From Bdellovibrio sp. ZAP7 (lineage in GTDB: Bacteria; Bdellovibrionota_B; Oligoflexia; Oligoflexales; RGVZ01): a stretch of 64,000 nt of DNA. The notes beneath the pieces are model-generated. The model was not told where the DNA came from and made no database searches. It was given only the letters and a program-made list of their open reading frames with translations. The position numbers were made by a program, and so were the translations under genes. The stretch spans positions 1 through 64,000 of the forward strand of contig CAMDKS010000002.1 of NCBI GenBank assembly GCA_945900755.1, read 5' to 3'. Shown here piece after piece: positions 36,646-46,663 of this stretch (the stretch's first letter is position 1; each line of letters begins with the position of its first letter).

Positions 36646-37545
36646 CTAAGAGGTAACTTTATTTCGTCCATTATGCTTAGATTCGTATAATTTTTTATCT
36701 GCCGATTCGATCAATGATTCTACCGTTTGCATTTGATTTTCGAATTGTGAGACACCCAAACTCATCGTTTGTTTGTGCTGTACGACACGACCATCAACCT
36801 CAATATTGAAGACGTGGCTCTCCAACGCAATGCGCAGGCGCTCAGCTAAATCTGCAGCCACGCGAAGATCGGTATCTGGCAAAACAATAATAAACTCCTC
36901 GCCTCCGTAACGACCAAGAACATCCGCCTTGCGAATTAATTTTTTACAAATCGTGCAAGTTTCGCGCAGGACAACATCGCCACCGGGATGACCTAACGTG
37001 GTGTTTACATTTCTGAAGAAGTCCAAATCGAAGAAAATAATGGACATGGCTCGCTTGTTTTGACGAGCGGCCTTCATTTCCGTGTCTAAGGAATTGAGAA
37101 GGTATTTTTTATTAAAAATATCGGTGCCTGAATCAATGGTGGCCATTCTATAGATTTTGTCAGTCATTAGCGATTCAGCATTATCTGTTGCGACGAAACG
37201 AAATAAAATAGTTCCCAAGCGAATCATATCGTTATCTTTTAGCTTTGTTTTAACTCGCTGCGCCAGTTTGACATCGTTGATGAAGGAGCCATTTGAACTT
37301 CCAAGATCCTCGATCTCATAATTCCCGCCACTTGAAGCAATCTCGGCGTGTTGCCGCGAGACGCTTGCTTCGTTAATAAACAAATGAGCCTCAGGAGTGC
37401 GTCCGATGGACGTGCGCATCTCTTTCAACAAGATTCTTTTGCCCAAATTAGCGCCGTTATATTGAATTAAAGAGCCGGCATTGCGTTGCCCAGCTTGTAC
37501 AAAAATACTGCTAGGATCGGCGATGATTGTTTTATCGTCTGACAT
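36646..37545 (-). CDS. FHA-GGDEF diguanylate cyclase (DgcB-like)
   Basis: 299 residues. It makes cyclic di-GMP from two GTP. An FHA phosphopeptide-binding domain spans about 30-120 (TSIGRTPEAHLFINEASVSR, then IEDLGSSNGSFIND). The GGDEF domain follows at about 140-299 with active-site GGEEF and, five residues before it, an RKAD matching the RxxD inhibitory site, so product feedback is likely. A short N-terminal tail (MSDDKTIIADPS) contains Thr6. Bdellovibrio DgcB (Bd0742) has this same tail-FHA-GGDEF plan and is activated when its FHA binds the phosphorylated tail; whether this protein is its orthologue is inference. AAGGG precedes the ATG. It is monocistronic. Confidence 0.9.
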   Translation of the reverse strand: MSDDKTIIADPSSIFVQAGQRNAGSLIQYNGANLGKRILLKEMRTSIGRTPEAHLFINEASVSRQHAEIASSGGNYEIEDLGSSNGSFINDVKLAQRVKTKLKDNDMIRLGTILFRFVATDNAESLMTDKIYRMATIDSGTDIFNKKYLLNSLDTEMKAARQNKRAMSIIFFDLDFFRNVNTTLGHPGGDVVLRETCTICKKLIRKADVLGRYGGEEFIIVLPDTDLRVAADLAERLRIALESHVFNIEVDGRVVQHKQTMSLGVSQFENQMQTVESLIESADKKLYESKHNGRNKVTS

Positions 37546-37757
37546 TAAACACCCTTAGTGAATGGCACAACAGAACACTCAATGGAACACACAATAGATC
37601 GGATAGAAATTTGCACTTTTCTAAACCTAAGGAAACAGAACGGGATAAATTCATAACTTGTCACCTAACCGTCACTTCATTTAATTCTACCTTGATGCGG
37701 AGCCCATGGCAAAAAAAGTAACCTGCTAATTTATATGGATGTATTTAAACACAGCTG

Positions 37758-37786
37758 TTGCACTACAAATAGGCTTGAGATAGTCT
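37758..37786 (+). promoter_or_regulatory. Possible ugd promoter
   Basis: TTGCAC (37758-37763), a 17-bp spacer, then TAGTCT (37781-37786), about 40 nt before the ugd start. Confidence 0.4.
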
Positions 37787-37828
37787 CCATTTTCAGAAAT
37801 TGTGTTAATAAAAGAGGGGTATTACTTC

Positions 37829-39187
37829 ATGAGAATTACAGTCATTGGATCTGGCTATGTTGGGTTGGTAACCGGAACCTGCTTGGCGGAAGTTGGACAT
37901 TCTGTTGTTTGTGTGGACCTTGATGAGCGCAAAGTAAAAATGCTTCGAGAGGGCAAGTCCCCCATCTATGAACCTGGATTAGAGCCCCTGATCAAGCAAA
38001 ACGTCGGACACGAGCGACTTTCCTTTACCACAAACCTTGAAGAGGCTTTGAAGGGCGCCGATGTCGCATTCATTGCGGTTGGAACCCCTGAGGGAGAAGA
38101 CGGCAGTGCAGACTTGAGCTTCGTGCGCACCGTAGCTAAAAGCATTGGTCAGCTCTGTTCGGGCAACCTATTGACAATCGTTAAGTCTACAGTACCGGTT
38201 GGCACTTGTGACATTGTTGACGGTATTATTGTAGAGACCTTAAAAGCGAGAAACGCGAAACACCGCGTTACAGTTGGATCAAATCCTGAATTCCTCAAAG
38301 AGGGGGCCGCCGTCTCCGACTTTCTTCACCCAGAGCGTATTGTTGCAGGCGTGACCAACGAGCAAGACGCCGAGACCCTTCGTGAACTCTATACCGTCTT
38401 CGTGATTGACGATCCGTCAAAATTATTTATCGTTGATCGCCGCTCAAGCGAGCTGATTAAGTATGGCAGCAATGCCATGCTGGCAACCCGCATTAGCTTT
38501 ATGAATGAGTTGGCTCGCCTCTGCGAAAAAGTCGGCGCCGACGTCGACAACGTCCGTCGCGGCATGGGCTCTGATTCGCGAATAGGCCGTAAGTTCTTAT
38601 GGGCTGGCCCCGGCTACGGTGGCAGTTGTTTTCCAAAAGACGTCGCTGCCTTGGTGCAAACGGGTGATCAATACGGGGTTTCAATGGAAATCCTCAAAAG
38701 TGTAACAGCGGCCAATGAAACACAAAAAAAGCATGGAGCCCAGAAAATTATCAATCATTTTGGCGGCAAGCTAACCGGGAAAACGGTGGCGATATGGGGC
38801 CTCACGTTCAAGCCTGGAACGGACGATGTGCGAGATTCGCCGTCCAAAACGATCATCAATATGTTACTTGAGACCGGCGCTATGGTGATTGCGCACGACC
38901 CTCAAGGGCAACCAAATTTTAGCCGGGAAATTGGCAGCAAAAAAAATCTAACCTACGTGGATGAGGCTTATGAGGCCGTCAAGGGTGCGGATGCACTGGT
39001 GCTCGTTACGGAATGGCCGGAATACAAACGCCCAAACTTCGAGAGAATTGGCCAGTCCATGCGCAGTAAAAATATCTTTGACCTCAGAAATCAGTGGTCC
39101 TACAAATCAGTAAAAAACAGCGGCTTTCACTATGAATGCATTGGCCGCCCGGACGCTAAAATAACTGCCAACACCAAAAACAAGTGA
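37829..39187 (+). CDS. ugd: UDP-glucose 6-dehydrogenase
   Basis: 452 residues from the ATG at 37829 (GAGGGG 9 nt upstream). It oxidises UDP-glucose to UDP-glucuronate with NAD for capsule, LPS or exopolysaccharide synthesis. Signatures: Rossmann ITVIGSGYVGLVTGTCLAE at the start, VAFIAVGTPEGEDGSADLS near 85, SNPEFLKEGAA near 152, the catalytic Cys in GYGGSCFPKDV near 263, and the C-terminal GLTFKPGTDDVRDSPS. Length is normal. The gmhA gene follows after 20 nt, so the two probably form an operon for surface polysaccharide precursors. Confidence 0.96.
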   Translation: MRITVIGSGYVGLVTGTCLAEVGHSVVCVDLDERKVKMLREGKSPIYEPGLEPLIKQNVGHERLSFTTNLEEALKGADVAFIAVGTPEGEDGSADLSFVRTVAKSIGQLCSGNLLTIVKSTVPVGTCDIVDGIIVETLKARNAKHRVTVGSNPEFLKEGAAVSDFLHPERIVAGVTNEQDAETLRELYTVFVIDDPSKLFIVDRRSSELIKYGSNAMLATRISFMNELARLCEKVGADVDNVRRGMGSDSRIGRKFLWAGPGYGGSCFPKDVAALVQTGDQYGVSMEILKSVTAANETQKKHGAQKIINHFGGKLTGKTVAIWGLTFKPGTDDVRDSPSKTIINMLLETGAMVIAHDPQGQPNFSREIGSKKNLTYVDEAYEAVKGADALVLVTEWPEYKRPNFERIGQSMRSKNIFDLRNQWSYKSVKNSGFHYECIGRPDAKITANTKNK

Positions 39188-39207
39188 CGTCGCCGAAGGG
39201 GTCTTCT

Positions 39208-39798
39208 ATGTCATCGCTTACTCTGATAAAATCTGCACTTACCGAAGCGAAAATTGGCCTCGAGGCTCTTCTTGTAGACGAGGGAAAACTCACGCGTATT
39301 GCGGATGCTGCACACGCCATCAGCCAATGCTTGGCGGCAAAGGGTCGAGTTTTTTCTTGTGGCAATGGTGGCAGTATGTGTGACGCCATGCACTTTGCGG
39401 AAGAGCTGACGGGGCGTTTTCGAAAGGATCGACCTGCCTATGCTGCAGTGGCCATCGCCGATCCCAGTCATTTAAGCTGCGTTGCGAATGACTTTGGCTA
39501 TGATTTTGTTTTTAGCCGCTACCTTGAGGCTCACGGCCGGCCTGGTGACGTGCTTCTAGCTATTTCTACAAGTGGCACGAGCAAAAATATTGTCAAGGCT
39601 GCAGAGTTTGCTAAAAGCTCCGGCATTAAGGTCATTGCACTAACCGGTCACGAGGTGTGCCGCTTAGCAGAGCTTTCAGACTTTCACATGGCGACCCCAG
39701 CCGGCACATTTTCTGACCGAGTGCAGGAGCTCCACATAAAAGTCATCCACATTTTGATTGAATTAATTGAACGATCTCTAGCCCCAAATAATTACTAA
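39208..39798 (+). CDS. gmhA: Phosphoheptose isomerase (SIS domain)
   Basis: 196 residues from the ATG at 39208 (AAGGGG 7 nt upstream); a GTG overlapping the ugd stop is also in frame but has no site. It converts sedoheptulose 7-phosphate to heptose 7-phosphate, the first step to ADP-heptose for the LPS inner core. The GmhA-type SIS motif is present: FSCGNGGSMCDAMHFAEELT near residue 50, FRKDRPAYAAVAI, and ISTSGTSKNIV near 115. DiaA-like proteins share the fold, but hldE at 45.1 kb supplies the next steps of the same pathway, which supports GmhA. secB follows 16 nt later. Confidence 0.92.
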   Translation: MSSLTLIKSALTEAKIGLEALLVDEGKLTRIADAAHAISQCLAAKGRVFSCGNGGSMCDAMHFAEELTGRFRKDRPAYAAVAIADPSHLSCVANDFGYDFVFSRYLEAHGRPGDVLLAISTSGTSKNIVKAAEFAKSSGIKVIALTGHEVCRLAELSDFHMATPAGTFSDRVQELHIKVIHILIELIERSLAPNNY

Positions 39799-39814
39799 TA
39801 AGAGGTTTTAACTC

Positions 39815-40312
39815 ATGACACAGCCCCCAAGCCCAGGTGCTTCAAAAAGTTCGGCCCCAGATTCTGAGACCAACAAATCCGACCAAGATGCGGTCCAAAT
39901 TGCCATTTCAATTGCTAGGATTTACATTAAAGATCTTTCTTTTGAATCGCCAAAAGCACCGCAAGTATTTCAGCAACAACAAAACAATCCAGAGATGAAG
40001 GTGGAGATCAAAGTGACTCCGCGAAATCTAGGAGAAAACTTCTACGAGGTTGCCTTAAATATTTTGCTTGATGCAAAAGTAAAAAACGAAAGTTTTTTTG
40101 TGCTGGAAATTGAGCAGGCTGGTGTTTTCGAAATTAAAAACACGACGCCCGAGCAACTCCAACAAATACTCCTCGTGTTCTGCCCGCAGTCACTATTTCC
40201 CTATGCTAGAGCCAACATTGATCAGGTGCTGACGATGGGTTCATTACCGCCCGTCATGCTTGCGCCTGTCAATTTTGAGACGATGAAGGCGGCCAATCAG
40301 AACGTCCACTGA
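39815..40312 (+). CDS. secB: Protein-export chaperone SecB
   Basis: 165 residues, close to E. coli SecB (155). It keeps preproteins unfolded and delivers them to SecA. The family core is clear: IARIYIKDLSFESPKAPQVF near residue 32, GENFYEVALNILLDAK, FVLEIEQAGVFEI, and FCPQSLFPYARANIDQVLT, then GSLPPVMLAPVNF. An acidic Ser-rich head of about 25 residues precedes the core. AAGAGG lies upstream of the ATG. It is last in the ugd-gmhA-secB run and convergent with eno. Its presence agrees with the many exported proteins in the window. Confidence 0.95.
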   Translation: MTQPPSPGASKSSAPDSETNKSDQDAVQIAISIARIYIKDLSFESPKAPQVFQQQQNNPEMKVEIKVTPRNLGENFYEVALNILLDAKVKNESFFVLEIEQAGVFEIKNTTPEQLQQILLVFCPQSLFPYARANIDQVLTMGSLPPVMLAPVNFETMKAANQNVH

Positions 40313-40319
40313 CCTCCCT

Positions 40320-40336
40320 CCGAACAAAGGGTTCGG
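40320..40336. terminator. Possible terminator hairpin between secB and eno
   Basis: CCGAAC-AAAGG-GTTCGG is a perfect 6-bp stem in the 25-bp gap between convergent secB and eno. There is no real T-run on either side, so efficiency is doubtful. Confidence 0.3.
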
Positions 40337-40337
40337 T

Positions 40338-41639
<1,302 letters not shown>

Positions 41640-41649
41640 TCACTTAAAT

Positions 41650-41677
41650 CATGTACTAGTCTAAAATTCTCTGTCAA
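41650..41677 (-). promoter_or_regulatory. eno promoter
   Basis: On the minus strand: TTGACA (41672-41677), a 16-bp spacer, then TACATG (41650-41655). The -35 is perfect. Confidence 0.55.
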
Positions 41678-41754
41678 TGAATTTAGCTCTTAGCCGCTTA
41701 TTGTCAATATCTCTTTCAGATACCTACCTTTCTCAAATAAGTGACAATTTTCAC

Positions 41755-41783
41755 TTGCTAGAGTTGATTTTCATGCATAGTTT
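41755..41783 (+). promoter_or_regulatory. Possible pepA promoter
   Basis: TTGCTA (41755-41760), a 17-bp spacer, then TAGTTT (41778-41783), 75 nt before the pepA start. Confidence 0.4.
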
Positions 41784-41857
41784 AAAGCCTAATCTTGGCG
41801 CCATCGTGACGCTCAGAACTACTCAAGGCTGCACCTTCAAAAATTATGGAGAAAAAA

Positions 41858-43387
41858 ATGATCAAAACAGGCTTCAACACAGAACACTGGAAAACATTGT
41901 TGCCAGAAACCTATGACTGGTCTGCCAAAGTAAAACTCGACATGATCAGCGAAATTGTGCCAGGTGCCACTCACGTTGTGGCCCTTGCGGTTGCAAAAGA
42001 AGGTGACGAAACCGTCTCTCTAAACGCCACCTCTTTGTCAGCGGACGTTCAGAAAAAAATCACGGCCTCGGTGGCTGTTTCCGGCTGGAAGGGTTCAGGC
42101 AGCCACGTGACGGTAGTCGACGGCACTCCGTTCATCTTAATCGCACCAACAAAAGTTAAGACAACAAAACCACAGATCAGCCGTGCCATTGGCCTAACGG
42201 CAGCTGCTGCGTTAAAAACTTTAAAAACCACTCGCGTGGTTTTGTGCAAAGCCGAGGGCATTTGCACCAAGTCGATGTTTGACGGCATCGCACAAGGTTT
42301 TTATGCTCAAGGTGCATTCAAAGGCAATAAAAAAGACAGCGGCAAACCAACATTACCGCAGCACTTCAGTTTTCTTGGCGGCAAAATTGACGCCGATGAA
42401 GAGAAGCATTTGCGAACGATGATTCGCGCCACCGCCTTAACACGATTTATGCAAGACGCACCGGCCAACTGGTTTGATCCCGCACGATTTGCTGAAATCG
42501 CACAAGATGTTTGTAAAGAAAACGGCGTTAAGGTCACCATCCACGATCGAGCGGCCCTCGAAAAACTTGGCATGGGATCGTTCCTCAGTGTGAATGATGG
42601 CTCAGCCATTGAGGCACGAATGATTGTTATGGAAGTGGACGGCGTCGACAATTCAAAAACAGTGGCACTCGTCGGCAAAGGCCTTACCTTTGACTCTGGC
42701 GGCGTTTCCTTGAAGCCCGGAGCGGGGATGGAGGAGATGAAGTATGACATGTCGGGGGGAGCAGCGGTGCTGGGCTCTGCATTGTATTTTAGTCAGATCA
42801 AACCTCCGGTCAAAACAGTGTGCATCATTGGCGCCACAGAAAACCTTGTGAATTCTTCGGCCACCAAGCCTGGAGATGTGGTCGTGGCGATGAATGGCAA
42901 AACCATTGAAGTCCAAAACACGGATGCTGAAGGCCGCCTTGTGCTTGCCGATCTCGTGCATTATACAAGCGTAACGTTTAAACCTGCGATGATGATCGAC
43001 GTTGCCACATTGACTGGAGCTGTGTTGATGGCTCTAGGTACTGCGGGCGCGGGACTGATGGCCAATGATGACGATACCGCTGAGCATGTATTAAAAGCCA
43101 GCAAAGAAATTGGCGAACCGTTTTGGCAATTACCGCTTTGGCCTGAGCTTGAAGCTGAGACCAAGGGCACCACGGCAGACCTCAATAATATTGCCAAGGG
43201 GTCGGTCAAGGCTGGCACGATTATGGGAGCGATGTTTATTAAAGAGTTCGTCGGCGACACAAAATGGGCTCACTTAGATATTGCGGGAACAGGCTGGAAC
43301 TGCAAAACAACCGGCTTCCCATCAACGGGTGGCAGTGCGTTCGGACTAAGAACGATGGTTGAGTCGGTGAAGCGTTTTGGCAAATAA
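41858..43387 (+). CDS. pepA: Leucyl aminopeptidase (M17 family)
   Basis: 509 residues from the ATG at 41858; GGAG 7 nt upstream excludes the ATG at 41846. It is a cytoplasmic di-zinc aminopeptidase that removes N-terminal residues; PepA also binds DNA in E. coli. Catalytic-domain motifs: ALVGKGLTFDSGGVSLKPG near residue 270, MKYDMSGGAAVLG, and the family signature NTDAEGRLVLADL near 355. The metal- and substrate-binding Lys and Asp residues are all present. An N-terminal macro-like domain occupies about 1-180. Its last 11 nt overlap the next gene. Confidence 0.95.
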   Translation: MIKTGFNTEHWKTLLPETYDWSAKVKLDMISEIVPGATHVVALAVAKEGDETVSLNATSLSADVQKKITASVAVSGWKGSGSHVTVVDGTPFILIAPTKVKTTKPQISRAIGLTAAAALKTLKTTRVVLCKAEGICTKSMFDGIAQGFYAQGAFKGNKKDSGKPTLPQHFSFLGGKIDADEEKHLRTMIRATALTRFMQDAPANWFDPARFAEIAQDVCKENGVKVTIHDRAALEKLGMGSFLSVNDGSAIEARMIVMEVDGVDNSKTVALVGKGLTFDSGGVSLKPGAGMEEMKYDMSGGAAVLGSALYFSQIKPPVKTVCIIGATENLVNSSATKPGDVVVAMNGKTIEVQNTDAEGRLVLADLVHYTSVTFKPAMMIDVATLTGAVLMALGTAGAGLMANDDDTAEHVLKASKEIGEPFWQLPLWPELEAETKGTTADLNNIAKGSVKAGTIMGAMFIKEFVGDTKWAHLDIAGTGWNCKTTGFPSTGGSAFGLRTMVESVKRFGK

Positions 43388-44051
43388 GGTTTCCGGTCCT
43401 GTGACACCTGTGCCGCTCGTGTTATTTGACATGGACGGCACGTTACTTGACACACGTCAGGATATTGCTCGTGCGGCCAACAATGCGCGACAAGAGCTTG
43501 GTCTAAGCTTGATGTCAGTCGCGCAGGTGGTTAGTGCGGTCGGCGATGGTGTCAATTTATTTGTAAGTCGAGTGACCTTTCCTGAAAATCATCCGCGATT
43601 TGCGGCCGCCAGAAAAGTATTTCTTCGCCATTATGCAGAAAACATAACTGGCGAAACAAAGCCCTATGACGGCATTGTCAAGATGCTTGACACATTCGCG
43701 GCCAAGAATATTTCAATGGCCATTGTCAGCAACAAGCCAGAAAAATTAGTAGACGAGTTAGTACAATTCTTCGGATGGCAAAAGTATTTTAAGTGCTGGC
43801 TAGGCGGGGACTCCGCTGAAAAATCTAAGCCTGCACCTGATCTGCTGCTGCTTGCGCTCAAGAAATCTGGATTCCCAGCCACTCATCCATTGGTTATGGT
43901 GGGAGACGGCCACCAAGATATTCTTGCGGCAAAATCTATGGGCTGTCGTGCGATTTGGGTGAGTTGGGGTTTCAATACTGAACCCACCCACGAGTACCCG
44001 AGCGAGCGAGTCGATCATCCCGAGCAAATGGAGCCCCTGCTCCGCCAATAA
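43377..44051 (+). CDS. gph: HAD phosphatase, phosphoglycolate phosphatase-like
   Basis: 224 residues from TTG 43377, inside the pepA end; GTG at 43401 is an alternative and the ribosome site does not decide. HAD motifs are in order: FDMDGTLLDTRQD (nucleophile Asp), IVSNKPEKL, Lys in AEKSKPAPDLLL, and MVGDGHQDILAAKSMG. The helical cap fits Gph, which removes phosphate from 2-phosphoglycolate formed in DNA repair. The family has other sugar-phosphate phosphatases, so substrate is probable, not sure. It is probably co-transcribed with pepA. Confidence 0.85.
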   Translation: MANKVSGPVTPVPLVLFDMDGTLLDTRQDIARAANNARQELGLSLMSVAQVVSAVGDGVNLFVSRVTFPENHPRFAAARKVFLRHYAENITGETKPYDGIVKMLDTFAAKNISMAIVSNKPEKLVDELVQFFGWQKYFKCWLGGDSAEKSKPAPDLLLLALKKSGFPATHPLVMVGDGHQDILAAKSMGCRAIWVSWGFNTEPTHEYPSERVDHPEQMEPLLRQ

Positions 44052-44067
44052 TTAAAAAAATATTAGA

Positions 44068-45051
44068 CTACTCTGGAGCAACGGCCTGACGGGCCGCACC
44101 CTTGAGACCATTTAGCTCATCGGTAATCACGTTTACGGGAAGGTTTGATAACAAATTAGAAAATCGGCCCTTGTCCTTAAATCCATCCATAAAAAATTTA
44201 GTTAGCCACGGTAATATTTTTGGAGCAACGCCGCCCCCCAAATAGACACCTCCGCGCGGAACGCATTTTAACGCTAAGTTTGACGCTTCCTTGCCGTACA
44301 GTCTCGCATATAAAGTCAGCACCTGCTCAGCGAACGGATCTCCACCGGTGGCCGCGTTAACGGTTGCAGCTCCCCAATCGAGTTGATCAGAGGGCAGCTT
44401 CAAAATAAAATTTGGTAGGCTATGGCCGCTGTCGTGGGCTAAAAATTTATTAAGGTTACGAAACCCGTCGTACCCCCCGAGTACTCGTTCCCAACTAACG
44501 TGGCCTGAAATTTGCCCGCGAAGGAATATTAAAAGCCGATCTTCGAGCTCATTCGTGGGGCTAAAACTTGAATGGCCACCCTCTCCGGCCATGGGACAAT
44601 GGCGGATTCCGTTCCATCCGATCACAGATTCTCCAAGGCCGGTTCCAGCTGCAATTAAAGCTTTGGCCCCGTCACCGGACAGGCCTACATTTAGGACTGA
44701 AACGTGCTCAGGCGTTAGCCCAAGAATACCCCAGCCATGAGCCTCCATGTCATTACAAATTCGCACCGGAAGACCAAGGACCCCTGAAATCGCAGCTCCA
44801 TCAATATCCCAGCCAAGATTCGTCAGGTTGACCTTGTTGTTTTGGACTGGGCCTGCGACTCCTGCTCCCACAGCCGAAAACTTCGACTCAGGGTGAATTT
44901 TTTGCCAGTCACGCACAATATCAAGCATCGACTCGTAATTTCTGCTGGGAAATTTAGTCCGGCCTGTAACTTTCGTGACGATCCCACCGGCCAGCTCACA
45001 AAGCCCGACGGATGATTTAGTGCCACCAATGTCAATTGCCAATACTCTCAT
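44068..45051 (-). CDS. glk: Glucokinase
   Basis: 327 residues, the size of E. coli Glk. It phosphorylates glucose with ATP. The start LAIDIGGTKSSVGLCEL is the phosphate-binding motif of the actin-like ATPase fold. AVGAGVAGPV, CNDMEAHGWGILGL (with the catalytic Asp), LIAAGTGLGESVI and GGVYLGGGVAPKILP follow in family order. It lacks the ROK-family cysteine cluster, so it belongs to the proteobacterial Glk branch. It is divergent from hldE with about 95 bp between the starts. Confidence 0.93.
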   Translation of the reverse strand: MRVLAIDIGGTKSSVGLCELAGGIVTKVTGRTKFPSRNYESMLDIVRDWQKIHPESKFSAVGAGVAGPVQNNKVNLTNLGWDIDGAAISGVLGLPVRICNDMEAHGWGILGLTPEHVSVLNVGLSGDGAKALIAAGTGLGESVIGWNGIRHCPMAGEGGHSSFSPTNELEDRLLIFLRGQISGHVSWERVLGGYDGFRNLNKFLAHDSGHSLPNFILKLPSDQLDWGAATVNAATGGDPFAEQVLTLYARLYGKEASNLALKCVPRGGVYLGGGVAPKILPWLTKFFMDGFKDKGRFSNLLSNLPVNVITDELNGLKGAARQAVAPE

Positions 45052-45146
45052 AAGGTGACGCTACCAATTTTCCTTTATAAATGAAATACTCTCATTCAGC
45101 TTTAAACCATAATTTGCAAATTTTTGTGGGACGTGTGGAGGTGATT

Positions 45147-46643
45147 ATGAATACAAATATAGAGGCCAGCGTTGGCGATGACGTACTGCGCATGCAGGGC
45201 ACCCAAGTTTTAGTTTTAGGTGATCTTATTTTGGATACGTACGTTAGTGGCAAGGTTGGTAGAATTTCCCCGGAAGCCCCTGTTCCGGTTGTTGTTGAGC
45301 AAAAGCAATGGGCCGTCCTCGGTGGTGCCGCAAACGTAGCAGCAAACATTGCTGCTTTTGGCGGTAAGGTGTTGCTCGCAGGCCGAATCGGCAAGGACAA
45401 TGACGCCGACCGTTTTATGGGTGTGTGCAAAGAACTCCACGTCGATGCCTCCGCTGTTATTCAAAGTTCATCGTGCCCCACCACCCGAAAATTGCGGGTT
45501 ATGGCTGGCTATCAACAGGTGGTTAGAATAGACAGCGAGTCGACCGAATTATTGAATGCTAACGATGAGGCCTTCTTGGAAAAAAAGGTCCAAGAATTTA
45601 TGGCCCTAAAAGGCCCCAAAGCACTGGTCATCAGCGATTACGGTAAGGGTGTTTGCACGACATCTCTATTAAAAAATGCCATTGGTTTAGCCAATAGCCA
45701 CAAGGTTCCCGTTATCACAGATCCAAAATCTCTGGACATGAAACGTTACAGTGGCACGACGCTGATTAAACCAAATCTATCCGAAGGCCGAGAAATTTTA
45801 CATTTATCGGCTCCCGGAACTCACTACCCTACCTTTGATGATGAGCTCGAGGCCATGTGTTCGGCCGTTCTAGTCCATAGCGGCTCACGCAATGTCGTGC
45901 TATCGCTCAGCGAGAAAGGTGTCACCGTACGCGGCAAGGACGTGGATGGACCTGCTCACTTTGAGTCGATGGCCCTTCAAGTTGCCGATGTCAGTGGCGC
46001 AGGCGACACGATGGTCGCCATCCTTGCCATGGGGATCGGAGCCAGTATCGGCACCTCGCGAAGTGTGCAGTTGGCGAATATCGCGGCGGGTGTTGTTTGT
46101 GCAAAATTAGGGACTGCGACGTTATCAGCGTCCGAATTTCTTGATGCTTTTAAACAAAAAACGGAAGGCACCCAACCCGAAAAAATTTTGGGCCGAGATG
46201 ATCTTGCCAGAATTTTGTCTCAATCTCGTCACAGCGGAAATAAAGTGGTTTTTACCAATGGTTGTTTTGATCTCTTACATGCTGGCCATATTGAGACACT
46301 TCAAAAATCAAAATCCTTTGGCGATATTCTTGTCGTAGCCATCAACAGCGATACAAGTGTCAAAAAGCTGAAAGGCACTGGCCGCCCCCTTCAGAGTGAG
46401 GGGGACCGAGCTCGAATCATGGCCGCCATGGCCTGCGTCGATTATGTGACCATTTTTGAGGAGGAGACTCCCCGAGATTTAATCCTTAAACTAAAACCAG
46501 ATGTCTTGGTCAAAGGCGGCGACTACAAACCCGAAACCATCGTCGGCGCTAAGGATGTTGTGAGTTGGGGCGGCCGCATTGAAGTCATCCCGCTTGTGCC
46601 GGGTCGCAGTACGACATCCCTCGTGGATCGAAGTAAACGTTAG
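45147..46643 (+). CDS. hldE: Bifunctional heptose 7-phosphate kinase / heptose 1-phosphate adenylyltransferase
   Basis: 498 residues from the ATG at 45147; GGAGG 6 nt upstream decides against the upstream frame extension. It catalyses two steps from heptose 7-phosphate to ADP-heptose for LPS core. The N-terminal PfkB kinase (about 1-330) shows VLGDLILDTYVSGKVGRISP, VLGGAANVAANIAAFG and the catalytic DVSGAGDTMVAI. The C-terminal cytidylyltransferase-like domain (about 350-498) has FTNGCFDLLHAGH, INSDTSVKKLKG and KGGDY. It shares the pathway with gmhA at 39.2 kb; gmhB and hldD are not in the window. Confidence 0.96.
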   Translation: MNTNIEASVGDDVLRMQGTQVLVLGDLILDTYVSGKVGRISPEAPVPVVVEQKQWAVLGGAANVAANIAAFGGKVLLAGRIGKDNDADRFMGVCKELHVDASAVIQSSSCPTTRKLRVMAGYQQVVRIDSESTELLNANDEAFLEKKVQEFMALKGPKALVISDYGKGVCTTSLLKNAIGLANSHKVPVITDPKSLDMKRYSGTTLIKPNLSEGREILHLSAPGTHYPTFDDELEAMCSAVLVHSGSRNVVLSLSEKGVTVRGKDVDGPAHFESMALQVADVSGAGDTMVAILAMGIGASIGTSRSVQLANIAAGVVCAKLGTATLSASEFLDAFKQKTEGTQPEKILGRDDLARILSQSRHSGNKVVFTNGCFDLLHAGHIETLQKSKSFGDILVVAINSDTSVKKLKGTGRPLQSEGDRARIMAAMACVDYVTIFEEETPRDLILKLKPDVLVKGGDYKPETIVGAKDVVSWGGRIEVIPLVPGRSTTSLVDRSKR

Positions 46644-46663
46644 TTTGCTAAATTTTGAATCCG

